64,000 bases of DNA from assembly GCF_008122525.1 (NCBI RefSeq), contig NZ_VSRV01000001.1, positions 806,001 to 870,000 on the forward strand. Reading direction: 5' to 3'. A program made the position numbers and the translations under genes. This document shows positions 1 through 8,820 of this stretch, piece after piece. Under the pieces are notes generated by a model, which was given only the letters and a program-made list of their open reading frames with translations, did no database searches and had not been told where the DNA came from. How positions within the stretch are numbered: the stretch's first letter is position 1; each line of letters starts with the position of its first letter. The DNA is from Marinomonas sp. IMCC 4694. Lineage in GTDB: Bacteria > Pseudomonadota > Gammaproteobacteria > Pseudomonadales > Marinomonadaceae.

Positions 1-720
1 TGCGGATGACGCTTTTATTTCAATCAGTATCAAAGCGTTGACGCTTGTTGGGTTCGTGGCCAAGAAACTCAACGCGTAACTGGCACCTGTGCCGTACCCT
101 AAAAGTGCTATTTGACCGATATTTTGCGTGTTTGCTTGATCTATTGTGGCTTGAATTCTAGCAAAAACAACGGCTTGGTTGGGCTGTTCTTGATTAGCCT
201 GATCGTTGTTTTCTTCTGATGTGATGGTTTTGATCGGGGCTGCCCGCAATGTGACATCGGGTACTTCGATAGAAAAAGTACACCAGCTGTGGGCTGGCAT
301 GGCATTTCGTAATGGCGCAATCGCGTCAGGCCAGTCAGGGTGTTCATTGTCAGAGTGTAAAAGAATAAGGCAGCCTTCTGTTGAGTGGGTGAGCGCAGGT
401 CGATACAGTGTAAGGAACGCCTCACCGTTTGCTTCTAAGTTTTGGATTTGATGGTCTAGTCTTCTTCGCGTTATCGAGGTAATTAAGGCTTCTATGCGCG
501 TTTTTTGAGGTTGGGGTAACACATAGTCGGTGCTATCTGAAGGCGGATTTTGTGTGCTTTCGGGCGAGGGTTGAGTCGTTTCGGCTGACAAAAAACCACT
601 GAGGATCAGACAGATAAAAAGCGTAATGATGTGTTGGGTCTTCTGAGTTCTTGTTTTCTGACAACTTGTCTGATGCGTTGTCGAGTGCCCTGTCTGAAAG
701 GGTGTGTTCATTTTCTTCAT
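1..720 (-). CDS. DUF3530 family alpha/beta-hydrolase-like exported protein (partial)
   Basis: An open frame runs from an ATG at 720 leftward to the window edge, 240 codons without a stop, so the C-terminus is missing. A second in-frame ATG lies at 709-711. After a basic N-terminus comes a hydrophobic segment (HIITLFICLILSGFLSA), which I read as a signal sequence. Next is a Ser/Thr/Pro/Gln-rich stretch. Around residue 220 is LLGYGTGASYAL, resembling the nucleophile elbow of alpha/beta hydrolases but with Thr where Ser is usual. This layout fits DUF3530 proteins, whose function is not established. It is divergent from rpe with about 90 bp between them. Assignment is from memory of the family. 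Confidence 0.65.
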   Translation of the reverse strand, partial: MKKMNTPFQTGHSTTHQTSCQKTRTQKTQHIITLFICLILSGFLSAETTQPSPESTQNPPSDSTDYVLPQPQKTRIEALITSITRRRLDHQIQNLEANGEAFLTLYRPALTHSTEGCLILLHSDNEHPDWPDAIAPLRNAMPAHSWCTFSIEVPDVTLRAAPIKTITSEENNDQANQEQPNQAVVFARIQATIDQANTQNIGQIALLGYGTGASYALSFLATNPTSVNALILIEIKASSA

Positions 721-807
721 TGTTTTCAATACTTCTTTTTAATGCCTTGTTAAAATACGCACAACATTTTCTTTTGATCCTTTATTGTGTCACTGCTGGA
801 GTTAGAT

Positions 808-1482
808 ATGAATGATTTTCTTATAGCGCCTTCGATCCTGTCGGCGAATTTCGCTCGACTAGGAGAAGAGGTGGATAATGTGTTGGCGGCGGGCGCTGAT
901 ATCATCCACTTCGATGTGATGGATAATCATTATGTTCCCAATTTAACCATTGGTCCTATGGTGTGCAAAGCGCTGCGCAAACATGGTGTGACAGCCGATA
1001 TTGATGTGCATTTAATGGTGAAACCGGTCGATCGTATGATCGCCGATTTTATTGAAGCAGGCGCGTCCATTATTACTTTTCATCCAGAAGCCAGTGAGCA
1101 CATTGACCGCTCCTTGCAAATGATCCGCGACGGCGGATGTAAAGCAGGTTTGGTATTTAATCCAGCGACGCCCTTGCATTACTTAAAGCATGTGATGGAC
1201 AAAGTGGATATGGTGCTACTGATGTCGGTGAACCCTGGATTTGGGGGGCAATCTTTTATTCCCGGCACGCTGGATAAGTTGCGTGAAGCGCGCGCGCTTA
1301 TCGACGCGAGTGGATACAGCATTCGCCTTGAAGTTGATGGCGGCGTGAGTGAAAAAAACATTGCAGACATCGCCCGCGCGGGAGCCGATACCTTTGTGGC
1401 CGGTTCTGCTATTTTTGGTAAAGACGACTATAAGGCCGTTATCGACACGATGCGAGACGAGCTGGCGAGTGTGCGCCGATGA
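808..1482 (+). CDS. rpe: ribulose-phosphate 3-epimerase
   Basis: Cytosolic enzyme interconverting ribulose 5-phosphate and xylulose 5-phosphate in the pentose phosphate pathway. The TIM-barrel signatures are present in order: APSILSANFARLG at the N-terminus, HFDVMDNHYVPNLTIGP, DVHLMV, MSVNPGFGGQSFIP, EVDGGV and AGSAIF. An in-frame GTG exists at 787, but the ATG at 808 has a GGAG seven bases upstream and gives the usual 224-residue length. The last codons overlap gph (ATGA at 1479-1482), so the two are probably translationally coupled. Rpe next to Gph is the normal arrangement in gammaproteobacteria. Confidence 0.97.
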   Translation: MNDFLIAPSILSANFARLGEEVDNVLAAGADIIHFDVMDNHYVPNLTIGPMVCKALRKHGVTADIDVHLMVKPVDRMIADFIEAGASIITFHPEASEHIDRSLQMIRDGGCKAGLVFNPATPLHYLKHVMDKVDMVLLMSVNPGFGGQSFIPGTLDKLREARALIDASGYSIRLEVDGGVSEKNIADIARAGADTFVAGSAIFGKDDYKAVIDTMRDELASVRR

Positions 1483-2159
1483 AAACGCCGCGTTATTTTT
1501 CGACTTGGTTTGAGGGGTGGCCTGAATTAGTGTGCTTGGATCTTGACGGCACCTTAGTAGACAGCGTGCCTGACATCGCAAGCGCCGTGGATGCAGCCTT
1601 GTATGAGCTCGGTTCAACCTTAGCGGGTGAAGATCTTGTTCGCAGCTGGGTCGGTTTTGGTTCGGCTAAGTTGATCGATCAAGCGTTAGAGTGGGCGAAC
1701 CTAGAGACGGATCTGCACGGCGAAGCCTATCGTATTTTCTTATTGCATTATCGGGCTCACCTTACCGACAAAACGACCTTATACCCTAATGTGAAAGCCT
1801 TGCTCAAAGCGTTTAAACACAATGGTGTGCCCGTGGCGCTGATCACCAATAAACCCAGTGTGTTCGTTAAACCCATGCTGGATCATTTCGGCCTTACAGA
1901 GCAGTTTGGCTGGTTATTGGGCGGCGATACCTTGGAAGAGAAAAAACCGTCGGCATTGCCTTTGTTGTATTGCAGCGAGTCAATTGACGCTTTGCCAGAG
2001 AAATGTTTAATGATTGGTGATTCGATAACCGATTTTAATGCCGCGAAAAACGCCGGTTTTAAATGCGCACTGGTGACCTATGGTTACCATCAAGGCGTCG
2101 ACTTAACCACATTGGGAGCCGACGCTATTCTGGATGATTTGGCTGAGTTACTGGTTTAA
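1479..2159 (+). CDS. gph: phosphoglycolate phosphatase (HAD superfamily)
   Basis: Hydrolyses 2-phosphoglycolate, a by-product of oxidative DNA damage repair, to glycolate. HAD motif I is DLDGTLVDS near residue 22, motif II lies in ALITNKPS, and motif III/IV is MIGDSITDFNAAKNAG; a helical cap lies between them. The 226-residue length is normal. It overlaps rpe by 4 bp and its last 12 bp overlap the end of the convergent MscS-type gene. In Pseudomonas this gene pair is followed by trpE and trpGDC; here two minus-strand genes sit in that place and trpE is absent. Confidence 0.95.
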   Translation: MKTPRYFSTWFEGWPELVCLDLDGTLVDSVPDIASAVDAALYELGSTLAGEDLVRSWVGFGSAKLIDQALEWANLETDLHGEAYRIFLLHYRAHLTDKTTLYPNVKALLKAFKHNGVPVALITNKPSVFVKPMLDHFGLTEQFGWLLGGDTLEEKKPSALPLLYCSESIDALPEKCLMIGDSITDFNAAKNAGFKCALVTYGYHQGVDLTTLGADAILDDLAELLV

Positions 2160-3263
2160 TGACGTCTCGGGCAGCGCAGTCATCCGGCTGTTGTCTGCCA
2201 TATGAACCGTGTGAGTTGGGAAAGCGACTTCGGCACCGTGCGACTCAATAATCTGCATGGCCTTGAACAAAACGTCTTGCTTGACGTTATGATAGGTGCG
2301 CCAGTCTACGGTTTTGGTGTAAGCATAGATGAAAAAATCCAGCGATGAAGGGCCAAACTGATTGAAATTTACCATGTAAGTTTCGTTGGTATCGAGGTCT
2401 TCATGAGTGGCAATCATTTGCTTGATGTCGGCCAAAATTGTTGGTAGTACATTAAAATCGTCGTAGCGCACGCCAAGCGTTTCATTGATGCGTCTGTGTG
2501 TCATGCGCGATGGGTTTTCCACAGAGATCAGTGAAAAAGTAGAATTGGGTACATACAAAGGGCGTTTTTCAAAAGTACGAATACGCGTCTGTCGCCAGCC
2601 AATGTGCTCTACCGTACCTTCAATGTCTTGATCGGGTGAACGCACCCAATCACCAATGGCAAAAGGTCGATCCAAATACACCATTAAGCCACCAAAAAAA
2701 TTCGCCAACAGATCTTTCGCCGCGAAGCCTACCGCGATACCGCCAATACCGCCAAATGCTAGTACGCCAGATATACTGTAACCGAGCGTTTGTAATACCA
2801 CCAAGGCCGCCGTAATGACGACAGAAGCCCGCAATAATTTACTGATGGCACTTGCTGTGGTGTAGTCCACGTGAGTGGCTAATTTGCTTGACGTCGTTAG
2901 GGTTTTTTCACACTCAGAAATACAGCGTAAAATAAACCAAGTTAGAATAACAATGACACCTATTCCGCGTATTGACTGGATGAGTGACGTAAAGCCAGGT
3001 TCGATTTCAGTGCCTGAAATTTCAGCGGCCACGCTAAGCCCTGTTAGCCAAATAAAAACACCGATGGGCTTTTGGGCCGCATGAATGAGCACATTATCCC
3101 ATGGTGTTTTGGTTTTTTCGAGTTGACGGTCGATTCGGGCTAGTAACCGAGTGGCGACAAAATTGACCAAAAGCGTACCAAGAACAACGACAAAAACGCG
3201 CACAACCCAGTGCATCTTTGTGTCGCCTAAGCCTAAATATAGCTGCATTGTTTCCCAATTCAT
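2148..3263 (-). CDS. MscS-family small-conductance mechanosensitive channel
   Basis: Inner-membrane channel that releases solutes on hypo-osmotic shock. Several hydrophobic helices fill the first ~200 residues. The pore-lining helix follows the MscS pattern of small residues (FGGIGGIAVGFAAKDLLANF) and is followed by the beta domain (AIGDWVR, then GTVEHIGWRQTRIRT and VPNSTF). The 371-residue length fits YbdG-like members rather than the shorter MscS. It probably shares a transcript with mgtE, which starts 5' of it with a 36-bp gap. The subfamily is not resolved. Confidence 0.9.
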   Translation of the reverse strand: MNWETMQLYLGLGDTKMHWVVRVFVVVLGTLLVNFVATRLLARIDRQLEKTKTPWDNVLIHAAQKPIGVFIWLTGLSVAAEISGTEIEPGFTSLIQSIRGIGVIVILTWFILRCISECEKTLTTSSKLATHVDYTTASAISKLLRASVVITAALVVLQTLGYSISGVLAFGGIGGIAVGFAAKDLLANFFGGLMVYLDRPFAIGDWVRSPDQDIEGTVEHIGWRQTRIRTFEKRPLYVPNSTFSLISVENPSRMTHRRINETLGVRYDDFNVLPTILADIKQMIATHEDLDTNETYMVNFNQFGPSSLDFFIYAYTKTVDWRTYHNVKQDVLFKAMQIIESHGAEVAFPTHTVHMADNSRMTALPETSLNQ

Positions 3264-3299
3264 GATTCTACTTTGTCTCTTTTTATAATCGTGTAGGGG

Positions 3300-4631
3300 T
3301 TAAATCAGCAACAAGGTGCCTAACCCTAAAAAGGCCACGAAACCAACAATGTCAGTCACCGTGGTTAAAATAACCGACCCAGAGAGCGCCGGGTCGATGC
3401 GTAATTTATCGAGCAAGACGGGAATCAAAACCCCAGAGAGCGCGGCCATAATAATGTTGACAATAATAGCCAGTCCAATCACCGCGCCGAGCATGGGGCT
3501 TTCGAACCACCATAACGTTACAACACCAATCACGATCGCCCACAAAATCCCGTTTAATCCACCGACCTTGAGCTCTTTGGATAGGAGGGATTTTAAGTTA
3601 CTTCGGGTGATTTGCCCGAGCGCCAAACCGCGTACGATTAAGGTTAAAGTCTGGCTGCCAGCAATACCGCCCATTGACGCGACGACGGGCATCAGTACGG
3701 CCAACGCAACGACTTGTTGCAGCGTGCCTTCAAAAATACCGATAAACGCCGACGCTAAAAATGCGGTCAGCAAGTTAATACCCAACCAGATACCGCGCGT
3801 TGCTGCGCTGCGTTTTACGGGCGCGAATAAGTCGGATTCCTCATTAAGGCCGGCGGTCGACATTTGTTGGGCTTCGTGTTCTAAACGCCACGTTTCCATG
3901 GCTAAGCCTGCGTGAAATCGACCGAGTAAAATTTGATTGTCGTCGACGACAGGCAGTGCAGACAGAGCAGAACGCTCAAGCAGCTCGGCTGCTTTGGTCA
4001 GTTCGGTGTCGGCGCGAATAAAAGAGCACTCTTCATCGATCAAGCTAGAAATGGGTTCGTGCCCTTGAGCTTTAAAGAGCTTGTCAAATTTTACACAACC
4101 AACCCAACGCCCTGTTCGGTTCACCAGGTAAACCATGTCGGTGTAATCTGGCGTGCTTTTTTTCAGTAATCTCAGTGCTTCTGATGTGCGTATGGATTGT
4201 GAAGCGATTAGTAATTCATGGTCAATCCAGCGACCAACGACATCGTCGTCGTAGACAATACCTTGTTGATAATATTCGCGTTGTTTGTTGTCCATCTGCT
4301 TGAGTGCGATGTCAACAAGGCGATCCGGTAGGGAGTCGGTGATTTCTAATAGATCTTCGGCGTCCACATCCGTGAATAAAGCTTCAATTTCGGAATCGTC
4401 GAGCTCTCGAAGTAATAGCTGGCGAGATTCCCCTCGCATTTCAACAAGAATATCAAGCCGATTGGCTTGTTTGATGTTTGCCCAGGCTTGTCGCCGTTGG
4501 GTAAGGGGAATGGACTCCAGGGCTAAGGCAACGTCGTCGGGCGTTAATTCAGAAATCAGCTTATTAATGGACTCTGGAGAATGCGCGTCCTGAATGAGAG
4601 TTTCGATGAGATCAGCGACTTGGCTATGCAC
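3300..4631 (-). CDS. mgtE: magnesium transporter MgtE
   Basis: Mg2+ channel/transporter of the inner membrane. Domain order is canonical: an N-terminal superhelical MgtE_N domain (to about residue 125), two CBS domains (about 130-250, including ALPVVDDNQILLGRF), and five membrane helices at the C-terminus. The membrane part includes VLMPVVASMGGIAGSQTLTL and the terminal TTVTDIVGFVAFLGLGTLL; the Asp in the latter is the conserved ion-coordinating position of the family. 443 residues is normal. No Mg-sensing riboswitch is evident in the 340 bp upstream. Confidence 0.95.
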   Translation of the reverse strand: MHSQVADLIETLIQDAHSPESINKLISELTPDDVALALESIPLTQRRQAWANIKQANRLDILVEMRGESRQLLLRELDDSEIEALFTDVDAEDLLEITDSLPDRLVDIALKQMDNKQREYYQQGIVYDDDVVGRWIDHELLIASQSIRTSEALRLLKKSTPDYTDMVYLVNRTGRWVGCVKFDKLFKAQGHEPISSLIDEECSFIRADTELTKAAELLERSALSALPVVDDNQILLGRFHAGLAMETWRLEHEAQQMSTAGLNEESDLFAPVKRSAATRGIWLGINLLTAFLASAFIGIFEGTLQQVVALAVLMPVVASMGGIAGSQTLTLIVRGLALGQITRSNLKSLLSKELKVGGLNGILWAIVIGVVTLWWFESPMLGAVIGLAIIVNIIMAALSGVLIPVLLDKLRIDPALSGSVILTTVTDIVGFVAFLGLGTLLLI

Positions 4632-4970
4632 AGACAGTCCTTAATTACACAAATGAGAAGGTAAAGATAACATGCTTTCTAGTGTGTGGTATAACCCCTT
4701 GTTGATCAAACAAGGCTCTGTTTTTGCACAAGATTACCTTAATCGTGAGAAAGTCAGTTGAAGGGGTGCTGTTGCCTTGAGGATCTTGGTGTTATACAAA
4801 ATTCAGCGTATGAGGGCTGGTCCGATTGTCTATCCGAGGCAAGACAGTGTGTTCATGACAGTGTAGAATCTGCCCCTCAAAGGTAGGAGAACGGCCTTGG
4901 TATTTTCCGCTGACTGGTTTCACTAACCGATAGTATATTGATAGAGATTTTTTGAGCGCGCCCATATTTT
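4632..4970. other. intergenic region between mgtE and trpG
   Basis: About 340 bp without a gene between divergent mgtE and trpG. It contains an imperfect palindrome at 4697-4715 (CCTTGTTGATC... with a one-base bulge) and a repeated GACAGTGT at 4843-4850 and 4857-4864. No trp leader peptide or attenuator structure was recognised, and there is no clear Shine-Dalgarno in front of trpG. Confidence 0.5.
4841..4869 (+). promoter_or_regulatory. candidate sigma-70 promoter for trpG
   Basis: AAGACA (4841-4846, 4/6 to the -35 consensus), a 17-bp spacer, and TAGAAT (4864-4869, 5/6 to the -10 consensus), about 100 bp upstream of the trpG ATG. This is a weak match read by eye. Confidence 0.3.
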
Positions 4971-5549
4971 ATGTTACTGATGATCGACAATTATGACTCC
5001 TTCACTTACAACCTAGTGCAATATTTTTGCGAGTTGGGTGCCGAAGTACACACTTTTCGTAACGATGAAATTACCCTAGATGATATTGAGCGGCTTGCTC
5101 CTTCGCATTTGGTGATTTCTCCTGGACCTTGTACGCCGAATGAGGCGGGAGTTTCATTGGCGGCCATCGCTGCTTTCGCGGGTAAAATTCCTATTTTGGG
5201 TATTTGTTTAGGCCATCAAAGTATTGGTCAAGTCTTTGGTGGAAAGATCATTCGTGCTAAAAAAGTGATGCATGGTAAGACATCGCTTATTTACCACCAC
5301 AATACCTCGGTTTTTTCTGGGCTGCCAAACCCGCAAACGGCGACGCGATACCATTCTTTAGTTGTCTCATCACAAGACCTACCAGATTGTCTTGAAGTGA
5401 CGGCTTGGAGCCGAAACGAGGCCGGCGAAAACGATGAGATTATGGGGCTTCGTCACAAAACGCTTGATGTAGAAGGGGTGCAATTTCATCCTGAATCGAT
5501 TTTAACCGAGGCGGGTCATGCCTTATTAGCCAATTTTTTATCACGATAG
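4971..5549 (+). CDS. trpG: anthranilate synthase component II (glutamine amidotransferase)
   Basis: Supplies ammonia from glutamine to TrpE for anthranilate synthesis. It is a class I glutamine amidotransferase: MLLMIDNYDSFTYNLVQYF at the start, the oxyanion loop VISPGPCTPNEAG, nucleophile Cys79 in GICLGHQ, and the catalytic His-Glu in VQFHPES. 192 residues is normal for the stand-alone subunit. It could also serve p-aminobenzoate synthesis, but its place in front of trpD-trpC supports tryptophan. The partner trpE is not in this window. Confidence 0.96.
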   Translation: MLLMIDNYDSFTYNLVQYFCELGAEVHTFRNDEITLDDIERLAPSHLVISPGPCTPNEAGVSLAAIAAFAGKIPILGICLGHQSIGQVFGGKIIRAKKVMHGKTSLIYHHNTSVFSGLPNPQTATRYHSLVVSSQDLPDCLEVTAWSRNEAGENDEIMGLRHKTLDVEGVQFHPESILTEAGHALLANFLSR

Positions 5550-5586
5550 TGCGACGATCGTGGAGATAACAGAACAGGAGACGCAA

Positions 5587-6627
5587 GTGAATATTCAAAA
5601 AGCGATTGCGGCCGTGGTCGAATGTCAGGATTTGAGCGGTGATGAGATGAAAACCGTAATGACAGACATTATGACTGGGAAAACCACCCCCGCTCAGATA
5701 GGGGGTTTTTTAATCGCATTAAGAATGAAAGGTGAGACGGTTGAAGAAATTACCGCTGCCGCTCAAGTCATGCGGGCGCTGTCTAGTAAAGTCGAATTGG
5801 ATCTTGATCACGTGGTTGATACCTGTGGTACCGGTGGTGATGGCGGTCACTTATTCAATGTTTCAACTGCATCCGCTTTTGTGGTGGCATCGGCAGGTGG
5901 CAAAGTGGCCAAACACGGTGGACGTTCTGTATCCTCTAAGTCGGGCAGTGCTGATGTTTTGGAGCAAGCGGGTATTTTTTTGGGTTTGAGTCCAGAGCAG
6001 GTTTGTCGTTGTATTGAAGAGATTGGTTTAGGGTTTATGTTCGCGCCAAATCATCATTCTGCGATGAAATATGCGGTTGGTCCTCGTAAAGAAATGGCGA
6101 CCCGAACTATTTTTAACTTGCTTGGCCCATTGACCAATCCGGCGAATGCAAAACGTCAAGTAATGGGCGTATTTCACCAAAAGTGGGTGCGTCCGATTGC
6201 AGAAGTGCTTCAGGCGCTCGGCAGTGAGCATGTCATGGTGGTCCATTCGCAAGATGGTTTGGATGAAATTAGTATTGCCGCTCCTACGTATGTGGCCGAA
6301 CTGAAAAATACTGAAATTACGGAATATGTTATTTCCCCCGTAGATTTTGGTATCCCATTGCAGTCTACGGACACGATCCAAGCCTTTGATGCCAATGAAA
6401 GTTTAGCCTTGATAAAAACCGCTTTGGAAGGCAAGGGGAAAGTTAATCCAGCCAGAGACATTGTGGCTCTTAATGCTGGTGCAGCGATTTATGTGGCGGG
6501 TATCGCCGATACCTTGGCGGAAGGCGTCAATATCGCAGAAGATGTGATTGGCGGTGGCACGGCGAAGGTCAAGATGTCTGAGTTGGCCAGCTTTACCCGT
6601 TGTTTTATGAGTCCTGATTCACTGTAA
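5587..6627 (+). CDS. trpD: anthranilate phosphoribosyltransferase
   Basis: Transfers phosphoribose from PRPP to anthranilate. The glycine-rich PRPP loop reads DTCGTGGDGGHLFNVSTA, followed by KHGGRSVSSKSGSADVLE and the anthranilate-site region MFAPNHHSAMKY and TIFNLLGPLTNPA. An upstream in-frame GTG exists at 5560, but the GTG at 5587 has CAGGAG six bases before it and gives a normal 346-residue protein, so I prefer it. The gene lies 37 bp after trpG and 20 bp before trpC in an apparent operon. Confidence 0.95.
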   Translation: MNIQKAIAAVVECQDLSGDEMKTVMTDIMTGKTTPAQIGGFLIALRMKGETVEEITAAAQVMRALSSKVELDLDHVVDTCGTGGDGGHLFNVSTASAFVVASAGGKVAKHGGRSVSSKSGSADVLEQAGIFLGLSPEQVCRCIEEIGLGFMFAPNHHSAMKYAVGPRKEMATRTIFNLLGPLTNPANAKRQVMGVFHQKWVRPIAEVLQALGSEHVMVVHSQDGLDEISIAAPTYVAELKNTEITEYVISPVDFGIPLQSTDTIQAFDANESLALIKTALEGKGKVNPARDIVALNAGAAIYVAGIADTLAEGVNIAEDVIGGGTAKVKMSELASFTRCFMSPDSL

Positions 6628-6647
6628 TAAATAGGAGCAGTAGCCTA

Positions 6648-7463
6648 ATGCAAGCAGAAACACCGACTATTTTGAAAAAAATCGTGGCTCGTAAGTACGA
6701 AGAAATCGCTGAGCGCAAAGCTCATACACCTTATGGAAACTTGGAAGTCGCGGCGTCTGTCGCTAATGTGCATAATGCGCCAAGAGGCTTTGCACAAGCA
6801 TTAAGGCATAAAATTGCCCTTGGAAAAGCCGGTGTTATCGCGGAGATAAAACAAGCATCGCCGAGTAAAGGTGTTTTGCGTGCCCCGTTTTTTCCTGCAG
6901 ACATCGCAAGGTCTTATGAAAGAGGGGGAGCGGCGTGTTTGTCTGTTTTAACCGATAAAGACTTTTTTCAAGGTCACGACGACTTTTTAGTTGAAGCGCG
7001 TGCAGCGTGTAAGCTCCCCGTGATCCGTAAAGATTTTATTGTTGACGAATATCAGGTGCTGGAAGCCAGAGCCATTGGTGCTGATTGTATCCTCTTGATT
7101 GCAGCGTGTTTAAGCGGGGAAAAACTGCGACAACTCGATACTATGGCGCGTGATTTAGGTATGGATGTGCTGGTGGAAGTTCACAATCGCCCAGAACTTG
7201 AGCTGGCGTTGGCTTTCACTGAAACAGAGTTATTTGGTATCAATAATCGTGATTTGCACACGTTTGAATTGAGTCTTGATCACACATTTGAATTGATGGA
7301 TAGCGTACCTAAAGACCGTCTTATTGTGACGGAAAGTGGCATCCACACTCGAGACGATGTGGCCTTGATGCGTCAAAAAGACATACATGCGTTCTTAGTT
7401 GGCGAAGCCTTTATGCGCGCTGATGATCCGGGTGATAAATTAGCAGAACTGTTTCAGTCTTAA
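6648..7463 (+). CDS. trpC: indole-3-glycerol phosphate synthase
   Basis: Converts CdRP to indole-3-glycerol phosphate. Monofunctional TIM barrel of 271 residues: VIAEIKQASPSKGVLR (catalytic Lys), LSVLTDKDFFQG, VIRKDFIVDEYQV (catalytic Lys), ILLIAACL, VEVHNRPELELAL, FGINNRDL and VTESGIHTRDDV. AGGAG sits about 10 bp before the ATG. There is no fused TrpF domain. Confidence 0.97.
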   Translation: MQAETPTILKKIVARKYEEIAERKAHTPYGNLEVAASVANVHNAPRGFAQALRHKIALGKAGVIAEIKQASPSKGVLRAPFFPADIARSYERGGAACLSVLTDKDFFQGHDDFLVEARAACKLPVIRKDFIVDEYQVLEARAIGADCILLIAACLSGEKLRQLDTMARDLGMDVLVEVHNRPELELALAFTETELFGINNRDLHTFELSLDHTFELMDSVPKDRLIVTESGIHTRDDVALMRQKDIHAFLVGEAFMRADDPGDKLAELFQS

Positions 7464-7484
7464 AATAATGGGTAAGGTGAAGTT

Positions 7485-7892
7485 ATGAAAACAAGTGTTA
7501 GTTGGCAAGAAGACGTACATTTTACCGCTGAGACAGGGTCTGGTTTCAAAATAGAGATTGATGGCAACCAGGTAGCGGGTCCAAGACCTATGGAGCTTTT
7601 ACTGGCAGGGTTGGGAGGGTGTACCTCTTATGATGTGGTTGGGATTCTTAAAAAATCTCGCCAAGACGTCGTGTCTTGCGTGGCGCAAATAGACGCTGAC
7701 CGTGCTGATACCGTGCCTGCCGTCTTTACTGAAATCCGTGTGCACTTTGTTGTCACAGGTCGTGGTTTAAAAGAAAACGTTGTGGCGCGAGCGGTTAAGT
7801 TGTCCGCAGAAGAGTACTGTTCTGCATCTTTGATGTTGGAAAAAGGTGGTGTAAAAATCGTTCATAGCTTTGAAGTGCTCGAAGCGGAATAA
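7485..7892 (+). CDS. OsmC-family peroxiredoxin-like protein
   Basis: A 135-residue protein with the two conserved OsmC-fold cysteines, in LGGCTSYDVVGIL and in SAEEYCSASLML; in the family these reduce organic hydroperoxides. Its length and sequence fit the short YhfA-like branch. It is 21 bp after trpC and probably cotranscribed. It is followed by a strong hairpin terminator at 7909-7938. Confidence 0.88.
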   Translation: MKTSVSWQEDVHFTAETGSGFKIEIDGNQVAGPRPMELLLAGLGGCTSYDVVGILKKSRQDVVSCVAQIDADRADTVPAVFTEIRVHFVVTGRGLKENVVARAVKLSAEEYCSASLMLEKGGVKIVHSFEVLEAE

Positions 7893-7908
7893 GCAATGCG
7901 TTGATATA

Positions 7909-7938
7909 AAAAAAGCCGCTTTTAAGGGCGGCTTTTTT
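7909..7938. terminator. bidirectional intrinsic terminator, left copy
   Basis: An A6 tract, GCCGC, an 8-nt loop, GCGGC and a T6 tract form an 11-bp stem usable on both strands. It closes the trp-osmC operon. The identical sequence recurs at 9183-9212 as part of a 50-bp duplication. Confidence 0.85.
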
Positions 7939-7958
7939 ATGTGTGGTGTCCTCGGCAG
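7909..7958. repeat. 50-bp direct repeat, left copy (attachment-site-like)
   Basis: Identical over 50 bp to 9183-9232. It contains the terminator hairpin and TGGTGTCCTCGGCAG, which is the last ~15 nt of the tRNA-Arg gene including CCA. Left and right copies are 1274 bp apart. A duplicated tRNA 3' end with its terminator is the usual footprint of tyrosine-recombinase integration at a tRNA. Confidence 0.85.
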
Positions 7959-8189
7959 ACAAAGAATAGATATTTAAGTCATTGTCTTATATGTTTTTTA
8001 TTTTATATTTTTTTTGATGATGCCCCCAATAATGCCCCCATTTTGCCAATGTGTTCGTATTGGTTTCATTGTGTTCTTTTTCCATAATAGCGCTGTATTT
8101 TCACTTGAGCTGGTCAAATTGCGTACAGAAAGTGCGCAATTATTTGAAGCACGATAGCTTATATCGTATCATTTGTGGTACAAAGGCTT

Positions 8190-8546
8190 ATGGAAAATCA
8201 AAGTCGAAAGAAAGTCTCTGCGTGTTTCTATCGGTCGATCTCAGGTAGCGAGCCTTTGCGTGAATGGTTGTTGTCGTTGCCCAAGGAAGACAGAAGCGTT
8301 ATCGGGCAGGATATTAAATTAGTGGAATATGGCTGGCCTGTTGGTATGCCTGTTTGTCGCTCAATGGGGAGCGGGTTATGGGAAGTGAGAACCACTTTAA
8401 GTGGTGGTCGTATTGCCCGTGTTTTGTTCTGCTTTCATGATGAGCGCTTAGTACTGCTCCATGGCTTCATTAAAAACACACAAAAAACACCAAAGCCAGA
8501 CTTAGAGCTAGGCAAAAAACGCCAACGGGAGGTAGAGCATGGCTAA
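8190..8546 (+). CDS. RelE/HigB-type toxin (phage-derived Gp49-like family)
   Basis: A 118-residue protein with the Gp49-like/HigB pattern: FYRSISGSEPLREWLLSLP at the N-terminus, then SGLWEVRTTLSGGRIARVLFCF and LVLLHGFIKNTQKTP. In this family the product is a ribosome-dependent or RelE-fold mRNA interferase; activity here is inferred. The ATG at 8190 is preferred over an upstream GTG at 8175 because AAAGG precedes it and homologues begin near here. It overlaps the antitoxin by 8 bp, with toxin first as in higBA loci. Confidence 0.85.
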   Translation: MENQSRKKVSACFYRSISGSEPLREWLLSLPKEDRSVIGQDIKLVEYGWPVGMPVCRSMGSGLWEVRTTLSGGRIARVLFCFHDERLVLLHGFIKNTQKTPKPDLELGKKRQREVEHG

Positions 8547-8820
8547 TACACATATTGGTTCATCATTCGATGACTTTTTAGAAGAAGCGGGAGTGTTGGC
8601 GGAAACAAACGCTGTCGCAATTAAGCGAGTGATCGCATGGGAAATTCAACAAAAGATTGAAAGCGAACACCTGACCAAAACAAAAATGGCGCAAATAATG
8701 AACACGAGTCGTGCCGCGCTTGATCGGTTGTTAGACCCTAACAATACGTCAATTACCCTTCATACCTTGGATAACGCGGCCAAAGCCTTGGGTAAGACCC
8801 TTCGATTGGATTTAATTTAA
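8539..8820 (+). CDS. XRE/HTH-type antitoxin
   Basis: A 93-residue protein with a helix-turn-helix in its second half (HLTKTKMAQIMNTSRAALDR followed by LDPNNTSITLHTLDNAAKAL). That is the usual layout of antitoxins partnered with Gp49-like toxins. A GGAGG lies 7 bp before the ATG, inside the toxin gene. It should neutralise the toxin and repress the promoter upstream of 8190, as is usual in such modules; no operator was identified. Confidence 0.85.
   Translation: MANTHIGSSFDDFLEEAGVLAETNAVAIKRVIAWEIQQKIESEHLTKTKMAQIMNTSRAALDRLLDPNNTSITLHTLDNAAKALGKTLRLDLI

Noticed and set aside
4697..4715. Palindrome upstream of mgtE/trpG as a terminator or trp attenuator
   Set aside because: Stem has a bulge, the T-run is short, and there is no leader peptide with Trp codons next to it.
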